The notes under the pieces: generated by a model | Seen by the model: the letters and a program-made list of their open reading frames with translations, nothing else | Databases searched by the model: none | Told to the model about the DNA's origin: nothing | Shown: one piece after another, positions 52,168-61,700 of the stretch | Numbering within the stretch: the first letter of the stretch is position 1 | How the letters are laid out: each line of letters begins with the position of its first letter | Assembly (NCBI RefSeq): GCF_000745005.1 | Contig: NZ_JQNB01000001.1 | Span: 1,667,501-1,731,500 of the forward strand | Source: Luteibacter sp. 9135 | GTDB taxonomy: Bacteria; Pseudomonadota; Gammaproteobacteria; Xanthomonadales; Rhodanobacteraceae | Length of the DNA: 64,000 bases | Direction: 5' to 3' | Position numbers and translations under genes: made by a program

Positions 52168-52215
52168 CCACAACATCTTGTGTTCCGCTGTTCGCTATTT
52201 ACCAAGCACTGGTGT
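52168..52215 (+). promoter_or_regulatory. candidate NrdR-box pair upstream of nrdJa
   Basis: CCACAACATCTTGTGT at 52168-52183 matches the NrdR consensus ACACWATATATWGTGT at 13 of 16 positions. Exactly 32 bp on, TACCAAGCACTGGTGT at 52200-52215 is a weaker match. NrdR boxes usually occur as pairs about three helical turns apart in front of ribonucleotide reductase genes. The rest of the 364-base gap shows no cobalamin riboswitch or other feature I can name. Confidence 0.62.
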
Positions 52216-52387
52216 TGCGGATCGTCAGGTACCAGCGACAAACCTTCGTCCGCCAAGGCATTTTTGCCGGCGGGCAGGGCGAGCGAGGATGGTCGGCAGC
52301 ACTCGGGGGGAGGGCTGTCGATGCGTGGGGCCGACTCAGCCCAACCCACACGGCCTACAGAAGCCGAGACACGAGGACGACACATAC

Positions 52388-54535
52388 ATGAGCACTGCAC
52401 GTGCGCAAGCCATGGGGCTTGAGACCGCGGCCATCCCGCTTCAGCCCGCCTCGTACGACATCTGGGACAAGAAATACCGCCTGAAGGCGAAGTCCGGCGT
52501 GCCCGTGGACGAATCCGTCGACGGCACCTACCAGCGCGTCGCCCGCGCCCTGTCCGAGGTGGAAGCCACCGACGAGCTGCGCGCGCACTGGTACGAGCGT
52601 TTCCTCTGGGCGCTGCGCCGCGGGGCGATCCCCGCCGGCCGCATCACGTCCAACGCCGGCGCGCTGGCGCACAAGCCGGCCACCTCCACGATCAACTGCA
52701 CCGTGTCCGGCACCATCCTCGACTCGATGGACGACATCCTGGAGAAGGTGCACGAGGCCGGCCTGACGCTGAAGGCCGGTTGCGGCATCGGCTATGAATT
52801 CTCGACGCTGCGCCCTCGCGGTGCCTACGTCTCCGGCGCCGGCGCCCACACGTCGGGCCCGCTGTCGTTCATGGATATCTACGACAAGATGTGCTTCACC
52901 GTCTCGTCGGCCGGCGGTCGTCGCGGCGCGCAGATGGGCACCTTCGACATCAGCCATCCGGACGCGAAGGAGTTCATCCGCGCCAAGCGCGAGGACGGAC
53001 GCCTGCGTCAGTTCAACCTGTCGCTGCTGATCACCGACGGCTTCATGGACGCGGTGGAGAACGACCAGGACTGGCCGACCGTCTTCCCGGTGCACGTGAA
53101 GGAAAAGCACGAGATCGACCTGGACGACGCGTCCAAGGTGGTCTGGCGCGAGTGGCCCACCAAGGAGAACTATGTCACCCGCGAGGATGGCCTGGTCGCC
53201 TGCAAGATCTACGGCCACATCCGCGCGCGGCACCTGTGGGACATGATCATGGTCTCGACGTACGACTACGCCGAGCCGGGTTTCATCCTGATCGACCGCG
53301 TCAACGAGATGAACAACAACTGGTGGTGCGAGCACATCCGCGCTACCAACCCCTGCGGCGAGCAGCCGCTGCCGCCCTACGGCTCGTGCCTGCTGGGCTC
53401 GGTCAACCTCACCACCTTCGTGCGCGACCCGTTCGGCCCCAAGGCCCGGTTCGATTGGGAGGAGTACCGCGAGGTGGTCCGCGTGTTCACCCGCATGCTC
53501 GACAACGTGGTGGAGATCAACGGCCTGCCGCTGGCGCAACAGCGTGAGGAGATCATCTCCAAGCGTCGCCACGGCATGGGCTTCCTCGGCCTGGGTTCCA
53601 CGCTGACCATGCTGAAGATGCGCTACGGCACCGCCGACGCGGTGTCGTTCACCGACGAGGTGTCGCGCGAGATGGCCGTGGCCGGCTGGGAAGTGGGCCT
53701 GGAACTGGCGAAGGAAAAGGGCCCGGCCCCGATCCTGATGCGCGAGTACGCTGTGACCGCCGAGATGCTGCGCAAGCGTCCGGAGATGGTTGCCGACGGC
53801 TGGACCGTGGGCCAGTCGATCAAGGGCAGCGTGCTGCACGCCAAATACTCCCGCTACATGCAGCGCGTGGCCTCCGTGGCCCCGGAGCTGGTGGCCGCCC
53901 TGGCCGAGACCGGTGCGCGCTTCACCCACCACTCGTCCATCGCCCCCACCGGCACCATCAGCCTGAGCCTGGCCAACAATGCCTCCAACGGCATCGAGCC
54001 CAGCTTTGCGCACCACTACTCGCGCAACGTGATCCGCGAGGGCAAGAAGTCCAAGGAAAAGGTCGAGGTGTTCAGCTACGAGCTGCTCGCCTACCGCGCC
54101 CTCATCAACGGCGATGCCCTGCCGTTCTCCGACGACCCGAAGACCCGCCTGCCGGATTACTTCGTGTCGGCCGACGACATCAGTCCCAAGGAGCATGTCG
54201 ATATCCAGGCGGCCTCGCAGAAGTGGATCGACTCCTCCATTTCCAAGACCGCCAACGTCCCCACGGATTATCCGTACGAGGACTTCAAGGACATCTATTT
54301 CTACGCCTATAAGCAGGGTTTGAAGGGGTGCACCACCTTCCGATTCAACCCCGCCGCATTCCAGGGCGTGCTGGTCAAGGAAGCGGACCTCGAGAACACC
54401 CTCTATCGCTTCGAATTGGAAGACGGTAGCGTTGTCGAACTGAAGGGTAACGACGAGGTTGAGTACGACGGTGAAATGCACACCGCCGCGAACCTTTTCG
54501 ATGCCTTGAAGGAAGGCTATTACGGTAAGTTCTGA
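52388..54535 (+). CDS. nrdJ: adenosylcobalamin-dependent (class II) ribonucleotide reductase, catalytic part NrdJa
   Basis: 715 residues. It reduces ribonucleotides to deoxyribonucleotides with a B12-derived thiyl radical. The radical cysteine is C323 in the motif N321-P-C-G-E-Q326; C104 in STINCTVSG is the equivalent of one reducible cysteine. The C-terminal barrel motif PTGTISLSLANNASNGIEP is intact. The last segment ends in EGYYGKF without the TSCPD and zinc parts that single-chain NrdJ carries; these are encoded as a separate protein at 55876. CGAGGACGACACATAC precedes the ATG. Upstream NrdR-like sites suggest repression when nucleotides are abundant. Confidence 0.93.
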   Translation: MSTARAQAMGLETAAIPLQPASYDIWDKKYRLKAKSGVPVDESVDGTYQRVARALSEVEATDELRAHWYERFLWALRRGAIPAGRITSNAGALAHKPATSTINCTVSGTILDSMDDILEKVHEAGLTLKAGCGIGYEFSTLRPRGAYVSGAGAHTSGPLSFMDIYDKMCFTVSSAGGRRGAQMGTFDISHPDAKEFIRAKREDGRLRQFNLSLLITDGFMDAVENDQDWPTVFPVHVKEKHEIDLDDASKVVWREWPTKENYVTREDGLVACKIYGHIRARHLWDMIMVSTYDYAEPGFILIDRVNEMNNNWWCEHIRATNPCGEQPLPPYGSCLLGSVNLTTFVRDPFGPKARFDWEEYREVVRVFTRMLDNVVEINGLPLAQQREEIISKRRHGMGFLGLGSTLTMLKMRYGTADAVSFTDEVSREMAVAGWEVGLELAKEKGPAPILMREYAVTAEMLRKRPEMVADGWTVGQSIKGSVLHAKYSRYMQRVASVAPELVAALAETGARFTHHSSIAPTGTISLSLANNASNGIEPSFAHHYSRNVIREGKKSKEKVEVFSYELLAYRALINGDALPFSDDPKTRLPDYFVSADDISPKEHVDIQAASQKWIDSSISKTANVPTDYPYEDFKDIYFYAYKQGLKGCTTFRFNPAAFQGVLVKEADLENTLYRFELEDGSVVELKGNDEVEYDGEMHTAANLFDALKEGYYGKF

Positions 54536-54556
54536 CCCCGCGGAGAGGGAATACGT

Positions 54557-55816
54557 ATGTCGAGTGAAAACCAGATCGTCGAGGGTGAATTGCCCTCGGA
54601 CGACACCATCGATACCGACAGCACGCCGGCAGCGGAGACGGAAGTCGCCGCTGACGTTGCGCCTGCTGCACCGGCTGTCGCCAAGAAAGTCGTCAAGCGC
54701 AAGCCGGTCGCCAAGAAGGTGATCGACGTGACGGCGGCCACCCCGGCCAGCGACACGGCCGAGCACGACCACCACGCGTTCGACGAAGACGATGCGACCG
54801 ATTCGGTCGATTCGGCGCCCGTCGTGGCCGCGAAGAAGCCGCGCAAGCCGGCGGTGCGCAAGCCGAAGGCTGCCGCTGTCGAAGCCCCGGTCGAGGCGGA
54901 AGCCCCGGTGAAGAAGGCGACGCGCAAGGCTCCGGCCAAGAAGGCTGTGGCCAAGAAAGCCGTGGCGAAGAAGGCTGCCGCCAAGAAGACTGCGGTCAAG
55001 AAGGCGCCGGCCAAGAAAGCCGCTGCCAAGAAGACCGCCGTGAAGAAGGCGACCGCCAAGAAGGCCGTGAAGAAGGCGGCGGTGAAGAAGGTTGCCGCCA
55101 AGAAGGCTGCCGTGAAGAAGGCTCCGGCCAAGAAGACGGCTGCCAAGAAGACGACCGCCCGCAAGGCGACCACCTCGGCCGGTCGCAAGACCGCGGCGAA
55201 GACCACGGGTCGTACGGCCAAGTCGTCGGCGTCGAAGAAGACGGGGCGTGTCGCCAAGTCGGCGGCCGCTTCGAAGAAGACCGGTCGCGTGGCCAAGTCG
55301 GCTGCGTCGAAGAAGACCACGGGTCGGGTGGCCAAGTCGGCCGCGTCGAAGAAGACCGGTCGCGTGACCAAGTCGGCGGCGTCGAAGACCACTGGTCGTT
55401 CGACCAAGACGGCGGCTGCCAAGAAGACGGGCCGTACGGCCAAGTCGGCTGCGGCAAAGAAGACGGGTCGCGTCGCCAAGTCGGCCGTCACCGGCCGCAA
55501 GACCGCCACCAAGTCGGCCGGTCGCGTCGCCAAGAAGGTCACCACCGGTCGCAAGACGACCGCGAAGAAGGCCAGCGCTCGCGTCGTCAAGGCTGACGCA
55601 GGCGCCCGCAAGGCGTTCAAGAAGGCAGCCGCAAGCGTCGCTCGCAGGAGCGGTGCCCGTCCGGCCACGAAGAAGACGGCTCCCAAGGCCGCCGGCAAGA
55701 CGACCGCCCGCAAGGCGGTTGGCAAGAAAGCGGCTAGCGCCGTGAAGAGGTCCACTGCCAGCAAGACCGGCCGTACGTCGGCGCGCAAGTCCGCCGTCCG
55801 TGGTCGTCGCAAGTAA
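54557..55816 (+). CDS. histone H1-like Lys/Ala-rich DNA-binding protein
   Basis: 419 residues. The first 100 residues are acidic and mixed; from about 115 on nearly all residues are K, A, T, S, V, R and G, in PAKKA/VKKA repeats (115-205), then GRVAKSAASKKT repeats (205-320), then a mixed basic tail. This is the composition of bacterial H1/AlgP-like proteins, which coat DNA by charge and are likely disordered. GAGAGGGAA precedes the ATG. It lies 21 bp after nrdJa and 59 bp before nrdJb, in one transcript, a position also familiar from Xanthomonadales. Confidence 0.88.
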   Translation: MSSENQIVEGELPSDDTIDTDSTPAAETEVAADVAPAAPAVAKKVVKRKPVAKKVIDVTAATPASDTAEHDHHAFDEDDATDSVDSAPVVAAKKPRKPAVRKPKAAAVEAPVEAEAPVKKATRKAPAKKAVAKKAVAKKAAAKKTAVKKAPAKKAAAKKTAVKKATAKKAVKKAAVKKVAAKKAAVKKAPAKKTAAKKTTARKATTSAGRKTAAKTTGRTAKSSASKKTGRVAKSAAASKKTGRVAKSAASKKTTGRVAKSAASKKTGRVTKSAASKTTGRSTKTAAAKKTGRTAKSAAAKKTGRVAKSAVTGRKTATKSAGRVAKKVTTGRKTTAKKASARVVKADAGARKAFKKAAASVARRSGARPATKKTAPKAAGKTTARKAVGKKAASAVKRSTASKTGRTSARKSAVRGRRK

Positions 55817-55826
55817 GTAGTACCCA

Positions 55827-55854
55827 TCCGGCCCGGCATCCATGCCGGGCCGGA
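55827..55854 (+). other. 13-bp intercistronic hairpin between the H1-like gene and nrdJb
   Basis: TCCGGCCCGGCAT and ATGCCGGGCCGGA are perfect complements around CC. No T run follows (TAACCTGAC), so it may be a weak terminator, a stability element or an RNA-processing site that sets the ratio of H1-like protein to NrdJb. Confidence 0.65.
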
Positions 55855-55875
55855 TAACCTGACAGAGAAGAGATC

Positions 55876-56649
55876 ATGGCGTTCAAGATCGACAAGAAGA
55901 TCACGGGCTACAACGTCGTCAAGCCCGAGGACAAGGCCACCCCGGCCCCCGCCGCCGCGCCCGTGAAAGAGGCTGCGCCGGTTGCCGAAGTGATCCAGAT
56001 GCACGAGAGCCTGGAGCGTCCGGAAACCCTGGTCGGCAACACGTACAAGATCAAGTCGCCGCTCTTCGAGCACGCGCTGTACGTGACCGTCAACGACATC
56101 GTCCTGAACGCCGGTACCCCGCACGAACAGCGTCGCCCCTTCGAGCTATTCATCAACTCGAAGAACATGGACCACTTCCAGTGGATCGTGGCGCTGACCC
56201 GAATCCTGTCCGCCGTCTTCCGCAAGGGTGGCGACGTGACGTTCATCGTCGAAGAGCTCAAGGCTGTCTTCGACCCGCGCGGCGGCTACTTCAAGGCCGG
56301 CGGCGTCTACATGCCCAGCATCGTGGCCGAGATCGGCGGCGTGGTGGAGCAGCACATGAAGTCGATCGGCCTGATCCACGACCCGGAAATGAGCGATGCG
56401 ACCCGCCAGCTGATCGCAGAGAAGCGCGCCGCTTACGAGAAGGCCAACGCGCCCAAGCCCGTCGCCGCCGTCACCCCGGCCGTGGTGGGATCCGGCGATG
56501 TCGGGGATAACCAGGATGCGGCTGCGCATACCAATGCCTCGGGCTTCCCGGCTGGCGCGACGCTTTGTGCCAAGTGCAATACGCAGGCGTTGGTGCTGAT
56601 GGATGGGTGCCAGACTTGTTTGAATTGTGGGTATTCGAAGTGCGGGTGA
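55876..56649 (+). CDS. class II ribonucleotide reductase C-terminal component NrdJb (TSCPD domain)
   Basis: 257 residues. Residues 45-175 are the TSCPD domain otherwise found at the end of single-chain NrdJ (FELFINSKNMDHFQWIVALT; FRKGGDVTFIVEELKAVFDP). An Ala/Pro linker follows, and the end carries six cysteines: C231, C234, C245, C248, C251 and C256, a zinc-ribbon-like and redox tail expected to re-reduce the active site of NrdJa. Separate NrdJa and NrdJb chains are known from Pseudomonas aeruginosa. AGAGAAGAG precedes the ATG. Confidence 0.92.
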   Translation: MAFKIDKKITGYNVVKPEDKATPAPAAAPVKEAAPVAEVIQMHESLERPETLVGNTYKIKSPLFEHALYVTVNDIVLNAGTPHEQRRPFELFINSKNMDHFQWIVALTRILSAVFRKGGDVTFIVEELKAVFDPRGGYFKAGGVYMPSIVAEIGGVVEQHMKSIGLIHDPEMSDATRQLIAEKRAAYEKANAPKPVAAVTPAVVGSGDVGDNQDAAAHTNASGFPAGATLCAKCNTQALVLMDGCQTCLNCGYSKCG

Positions 56650-56670
56650 GGTTCTAGCCCCGGTGTTAGA

Positions 56671-56694
56671 AAGGCGGCCGCGGCCGCCTTTTTT
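56671..56694 (+). terminator. intrinsic terminator after nrdJb
   Basis: AAGGCGGCC and GGCCGCCTT form a GC-rich stem with a short loop, followed by TTTTTTATT. It ends the nrdJ operon and marks the left edge of the AT-richer segment that follows. Confidence 0.92.
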
Positions 56695-56867
56695 ATTCCC
56701 GGACAGCGGACCGACACCGGCCGCACTTAGTGAGCGTGCCGCCTGCGCAACGAATGCGCTGGAGGTTGGGGGAATGTGTTAATCGCAGGAATTGATATCT
56801 GCGAGACCTAACTTGCGTTTGCAGGCGGCAGGACCGAAGTCATACAAGCGTTTCTAGGAGCACTGCC

Positions 56868-57305
56868 ATGGCTGACATCATGACGTCTAAGGAGCGAAGT
56901 GAGCGGATGTCCAGGATCCGCGGAAAGGATACTAAACCGGAGATGCAGGTTCGTCAGTTCCTCCACGGCCGCGGCTTCCGGTATCGCCTCCACGTAAAGG
57001 ACATGCCTGGTCGTCCGGACATGGTCCTGCCAAAATATGGTGCCGTCGTTCTAGTGGATGGCTGCTTTTGGCACGGACATGTATGTCAAGGCGGTCGCAT
57101 TCCGGGTAATAATTCAGTGTTTTGGCAAGCAAAGATTGCCGCCAATCAAGCGCGTGACCTGCGTAACCAAAAAGCCCTGGCAAGCGCTGGCTGGAAGGTC
57201 ATTCGGGTGTGGGAGTGCCAGCTGTCAACAAAAAAAATGCGCGAAAAGACACTCACTCGACTGGCAGCCAGGCTCGAAGCCTTGCAACCAAGTCAAGGGA
57301 CGTAA
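56868..57305 (+). CDS. vsr: very short patch repair endonuclease Vsr
   Basis: 145 residues, the usual size. It nicks next to T in T:G mismatches left when 5-methylcytosine deaminates, so it normally accompanies a C5 methyltransferase, which is the next gene. Conserved pieces: ERMSRIRGKDTKPEMQVR, the core GRPDMVLPKYGAVVLVDGCF with catalytic aspartate, the zinc-binding CFWHGHVC, and the C-terminal GWKVIRVWECQL. TAGGAGC lies seven bases before the ATG. Base use is clearly less GC-rich than in the genes to the left, a sign of transfer. Confidence 0.95.
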   Translation: MADIMTSKERSERMSRIRGKDTKPEMQVRQFLHGRGFRYRLHVKDMPGRPDMVLPKYGAVVLVDGCFWHGHVCQGGRIPGNNSVFWQAKIAANQARDLRNQKALASAGWKVIRVWECQLSTKKMREKTLTRLAARLEALQPSQGT

Positions 57306-57337
57306 CGTAACTGGGAAAAGCTTCCTTGAAGAACAAA

Positions 57338-58651
57338 ATGTTGAGCGTAGTTGACTTATTTGCTGGATGCGGGGGGTTTGGCCTCGGTCTAGAGCAGGCG
57401 GGGTTTACTCCGATCTACGTGAATGAGATAAATAACGACGCACGTGGCACGTACATCTCAAACCGAATGGCTAAACACGAGTGGTTCGGGTGGGATCTCG
57501 ACAAAGAGACCTGGCTGAACGCTTTCAGTTCGTCCGACGCGCGGCGCATCACACGGAAGGACTACCTGAACAAGCTGCAAGATAATTTCCGCGCGGAGTT
57601 TGGTATCCATCACGGCGATATCGATCTCGTTGTGGGAGGCCCTCCATGCCAGGGTTTCTCGGGAATCGGCCATAGGCGCTCTTATGCAGTCGAAAAAGAG
57701 GCTATGCCCTCGAATCATCTTTATAAGGACATGGCCCGCATCGTTGACGGACTCAGGCCGAAAGCATTCGTGTTCGAGAATGTGCGTGGCTTGCTAACCG
57801 GGCGATGGACCGCTGAAGGTGACAGTGGCGAAATTTGGGCAGATGTGAAGAAGGCATTTGCAAGCATTGGCGAGTACGAGCTTGCGGCCGAAGTCGTCTT
57901 CGCGAAGAACTATGGCGTGGCGCAAAATAGGCCGCGCGTGATGTTAGTGGGAATCCGCAGGGACATCGCTGGCGACATTACTCGCAAGGACGGTATAGAA
58001 GCGATCGACGGGACCGCAATCACTCGCGGCTTTATACCCAAGCCTGTCCCTGGCTCTGCGCCGAGCATCGTCGACCTTCTGGGGGACCTCGTCGACCCGA
58101 ACCATGAGAACGGAGGGGCGACGAGCGAATATCCTTCAAGGGTGCTTTGCGAAGTCCAGCGTCAATTCCGGACATCTTCCGATGGGCTGAAGGTGGCCAG
58201 CAAGGGCGACGCCGTTACGGAGCACGAGTACAGCGAGCATCGCCCAGACGTACGCAAGAAGTTTCACGCAATGATCCACGGCAAGTATTTCGAGGCCACG
58301 AGAAAGTTCGGCCAGCGGGTACTTCCTCGGGAATGGGGCGAAAAGGGACCGTCGATAACGGCCACATCAATGCCCGATGACTATGTTCATTTTGAACAAC
58401 CAAGAACGTTGACCGTGCGGGAATGGGCGCGGCTGCAAGGATTTCCCGACTGGTACCAGTTCAAGGGTAAGCGCACCACCGGCGGAATTCGTCGCGCAGG
58501 AAATCCTGTTGAAGGCAATCACGTTCGCGAGCTTCCGAAATACACCCAGATCGGCAATGCAGTTCCGGTGCCGATGGCTCAAGCGATCGGCAAGCACTTA
58601 GCCAGAATCATTCGTAACCAGACCGTAGGTTTAAAGGGGCGCAAGTCATAG
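57338..58651 (+). CDS. dcm: DNA (cytosine-5-)-methyltransferase, Dcm type
   Basis: 437 residues from ATG 57338; an in-frame TTG at 57326 is the alternative. All key C5 motifs are present: I DLFAGCGGFGLGLEQAGF, IV GGPPCQGFSGIG with catalytic C104, VI FENVRG, VIII QNRPRVMLVGI, and X IGNAVPVPMAQAIG. The target-recognition region (about 270-345) is long and its site cannot be read from sequence. It follows vsr by 32 bp, same strand. It could be a solitary Dcm or the modification part of a restriction system; a large ATPase gene converges on it. Confidence 0.94.
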   Translation: MLSVVDLFAGCGGFGLGLEQAGFTPIYVNEINNDARGTYISNRMAKHEWFGWDLDKETWLNAFSSSDARRITRKDYLNKLQDNFRAEFGIHHGDIDLVVGGPPCQGFSGIGHRRSYAVEKEAMPSNHLYKDMARIVDGLRPKAFVFENVRGLLTGRWTAEGDSGEIWADVKKAFASIGEYELAAEVVFAKNYGVAQNRPRVMLVGIRRDIAGDITRKDGIEAIDGTAITRGFIPKPVPGSAPSIVDLLGDLVDPNHENGGATSEYPSRVLCEVQRQFRTSSDGLKVASKGDAVTEHEYSEHRPDVRKKFHAMIHGKYFEATRKFGQRVLPREWGEKGPSITATSMPDDYVHFEQPRTLTVREWARLQGFPDWYQFKGKRTTGGIRRAGNPVEGNHVRELPKYTQIGNAVPVPMAQAIGKHLARIIRNQTVGLKGRKS

Positions 58652-58720
58652 TCTCTATGATGCGCCGAGGCACCGTCCCGTTCCAAGACAGCGCATCATT
58701 ATAGATACCTGCTCAGGTCG

Positions 58721-58757
58721 GCATCGGCATCGTTCAGCGAAGAAACGATGCCGATGC
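58721..58757. terminator. bidirectional hairpin between dcm and the large ATPase gene
   Basis: GCATCGGCATCGTT and AACGATGCCGATGC form a perfect 14-bp stem with a 9-base loop, exactly between the two convergent genes. T runs are weak on both sides, so termination is likely but not certain. Confidence 0.65.
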
Positions 58758-58774
58758 TTGTGCCGTGAATAAAA

Positions 58775-61700
58775 TTATTGCCACTCGTCCCGTCTATAGA
58801 AAGGCGCGCCTTTTACAAATTCGCCTGCGACGTCGTGCGTCTTGTAGAGACACTCGTGCAACTGTAGGCTCTTGATGCGCTCTGCGACTTGCTGCAACGC
58901 GGCCGGGTCGTTCAAGCCAAGAGGTCCAAGGTCCTTTGCCGATACGTTGGGAACCTTGTGCAAGAACCAGCTGAGTAACATCTCCCGATAGTCCGTTCCA
59001 CCTGCCTTGAAGTGACTCAGGTACTGGGAGGCGAGGATCACGCCTACTCCGAACTCGCGTCCTTGAAGCAAAACTTTTCGGAGTACGTCGAACTCGTACT
59101 GCATTATGTTATCAGCTTCGTCCACCAGTAGCATCGAGTCGACGACTCGCATGGTCCCGTTCGTGCCGAGAAACGGGCGCTTCGGCGTCTTCAACATGCG
59201 CTCATAGAAAACATTGAGCATGATGGCAACCAGCATGTTCTTCGTACGATCGTCCTGGCCGAGGTCATTCAAGGCAATGACCACTACGCCCTTGAGGAAT
59301 TCGGCGGGCCCGACGATTGATGACCGGTCATCTGCGAACAGCTCCATGTCGACTATGTCACCAAGGATGCCTGAAAGAGAATCGGCGCTACCCTTGAGTG
59401 CTGCTACGTAATTGCGATGCACGTCGTGGATCGTTGGATAGATTCCGTCGCCGTACGCCGCATACGCGTCCTTGATCGCAGTTTTTAGCCTGTCGCGTTG
59501 CACAGGCCCAATGCCCGGATAAATCTTATCCAGGACGTCGGCGAAGAAGCGGTACCGTTCGAGCCACGGGCTGATCGCTTGGGACGATGCCGATAGGTCG
59601 AAGAGATTAAGCGGTAAATGCTGCGGCCTAATAACCCGGGCACCCGTTGCATTTACAAAGTCACCGATCGAGTAATCCTTCTTATAGTCAAAGATTAGAA
59701 CGTTGGGCTCAACTCCCCGATTCCCGCCCGAACCGCTCGCTATCTGATAGACGAGTGACTTCAGTAACTGTGTCTTTCCGGTACCCAGATCGCCAACGAC
59801 GCCCATGTTCAATTGGTTGAGCGCGGTGTCTCCAAGATTGAGATGTAGAACGCGTGTCTGGAATCCATCGAGAGTCTCGCCAATTCTAAGGTCCAATCCG
59901 GTCTGATCGAGTCCGTCGGACGTTTCGGCTAAGGCAGGTGGTGCCTGCGCAGGCTCCGTCTGGCGGGGGGCAACCAGCTGCGATCGCAGCGTATCGTCAC
60001 TCGCTTGGACCTCACTCGCCTTTGCGTTGTTATCTGGAAACTCGGCTTGCACTTCGAGCGTCGGCGCGCCCCATTCGACCGATCGTCGCGGCTGCGTGAC
60101 ACCGGCTGCTCTATTTTCGAGAATTAGTGTAGGTGCCGATGAGGTGGATTCAGACGGCAAAAGCCCCCAAGTGGATACACTGGCGTGCATCGATAGATAG
60201 AGATCCTCGCTGTGACCTCGTGCTATTAGGCTTGCATCTGCCTGAGAAAGCTCAATCGTTTCATTGAAGCCATCTCCGTCCGTGTCTCTCGGACCGCTGG
60301 CAGCAGAGCCATCAATGACGATGAGCCTGCCGTGCGCATCGACTTCGATCGCCAGTTCCGACGACAGTATTGCTTCCATTGCCTTCGCGTGAAGCACGGA
60401 CCACTCGCCTGCGCGTCCACTCTCTGCCAACTGTTGGCTATAGACGCGAAAGCCATATCCCACCATGGAAGCGATCAGGTTCTGATACGCCAGGCGCCAG
60501 AGAACCATTTCCTGCTCTTCCGAATAGGTAGCTTGAAGCGCTGCCAACAGAGTGGACAACGACTTTGCCTGTTCCAGCGCGTCCTGGCGTAGCGCATTTG
60601 ACATGACTCCGTGACCAGTCCGATTCTTGACCTCAATAGGCGTCAATTTGCACCGGACGACAGAATCGCTGATCGAGAGGGCGACCACGATGAGGTCTGG
60701 TCGATGCATGGTCGGTTTCTTGATCGCCTTGCCGAGATCGTCCAGATATCGCTGAAACGGATCCACGGGGATCACTAGCGTGATCAGATGCTCCCCGTTC
60801 TTTTCCGTCCAAGGACTGAGGAGGCCGCTTTCGGCGCCGGACGTGCGAAAGCTATCCTGGAGCATACGTGTAGCAACGAAAAGACCTAGGTCACCGGTCG
60901 CGCCTGAATTGCCCGCAGAGAGCCCTCTGACTGTTGGGATTCCTCGACGCGCCACCTCTTGCACGATCGCCGAAAGATGCTCGCGTGAGAGATCGCCGCA
61001 ATCCGGCAGGCGCTTGAGAACGGTCCGCATCGTCTCGATGTCGATCTCGTCGATACTGGAGAGAAGATAGTAGCCGTTACTGTCTCCGGTTCTGCCTGAG
61101 TACGACGGAAGTTCGTAGTCCCATAGATACGTCCCCTCCAGCCAGTTGCCAAGAAAGCACGCTGGGTCGACGGCCGAGGACGAGACCGCCACAAACTCGG
61201 CCTTCTCCAGGGACCTCTTGACGGCAGCAATGCTGGGTGCGAAGACGTAGCCAACGGGACCATCGCCATAGCCTTCCAGCCTCGAAATCGCTTTCGCCGT
61301 GTTGTCCGCAATGCCATCACCCGATATCCGTGCTGGTGCGGACACGCGGGATTCGCATAGGAACTGGCCTCCGCCAGTCCTCTGTTGTTCTCGGATCCTC
61401 ATCCGCACTAGGCCGCCAATCCCTAGAGGGGAGGAGAGCTTTGTCGGCAAGGCAGCAGCGTTTGACGTTTCCAATTGCGCGATGATTGCCAGATCGTGGT
61501 GTCCGATCGTATCCGGTGCGGAATACCATTGCACAGCGTTGGACGTGTCTTCCGCCAGATTCGAAATCTCCGCATCGTCGGGACGGACGCCATCACCGCG
61601 CTCGTCGAATACATGAATCTCGCTCGCACCAATTCCTAGCGTCTTTGTATTGCCGTTCTCATCCCCGGAAAAATTCTTTCTACCCCAAGAAAGCATTCCA

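Noticed and set aside
52024..52387. A cobalamin riboswitch in front of the B12-dependent reductase
   Set aside because: No B12-box or matching stem set could be found by eye; the NrdR-like sites are the better explanation of control.
52355..55843. A 1162-codon open frame antisense to nrdJa and the H1-like gene
   Set aside because: Shadow of the real genes; the Gly/Arg/Leu-rich product mirrors the Lys/Ala repeats on the other strand.
56695..56867. Prophage or integrative element boundary with attachment site
   Set aside because: No integrase, tRNA gene or direct repeat is visible at the left edge of the AT-richer segment; the right edge is outside the window.
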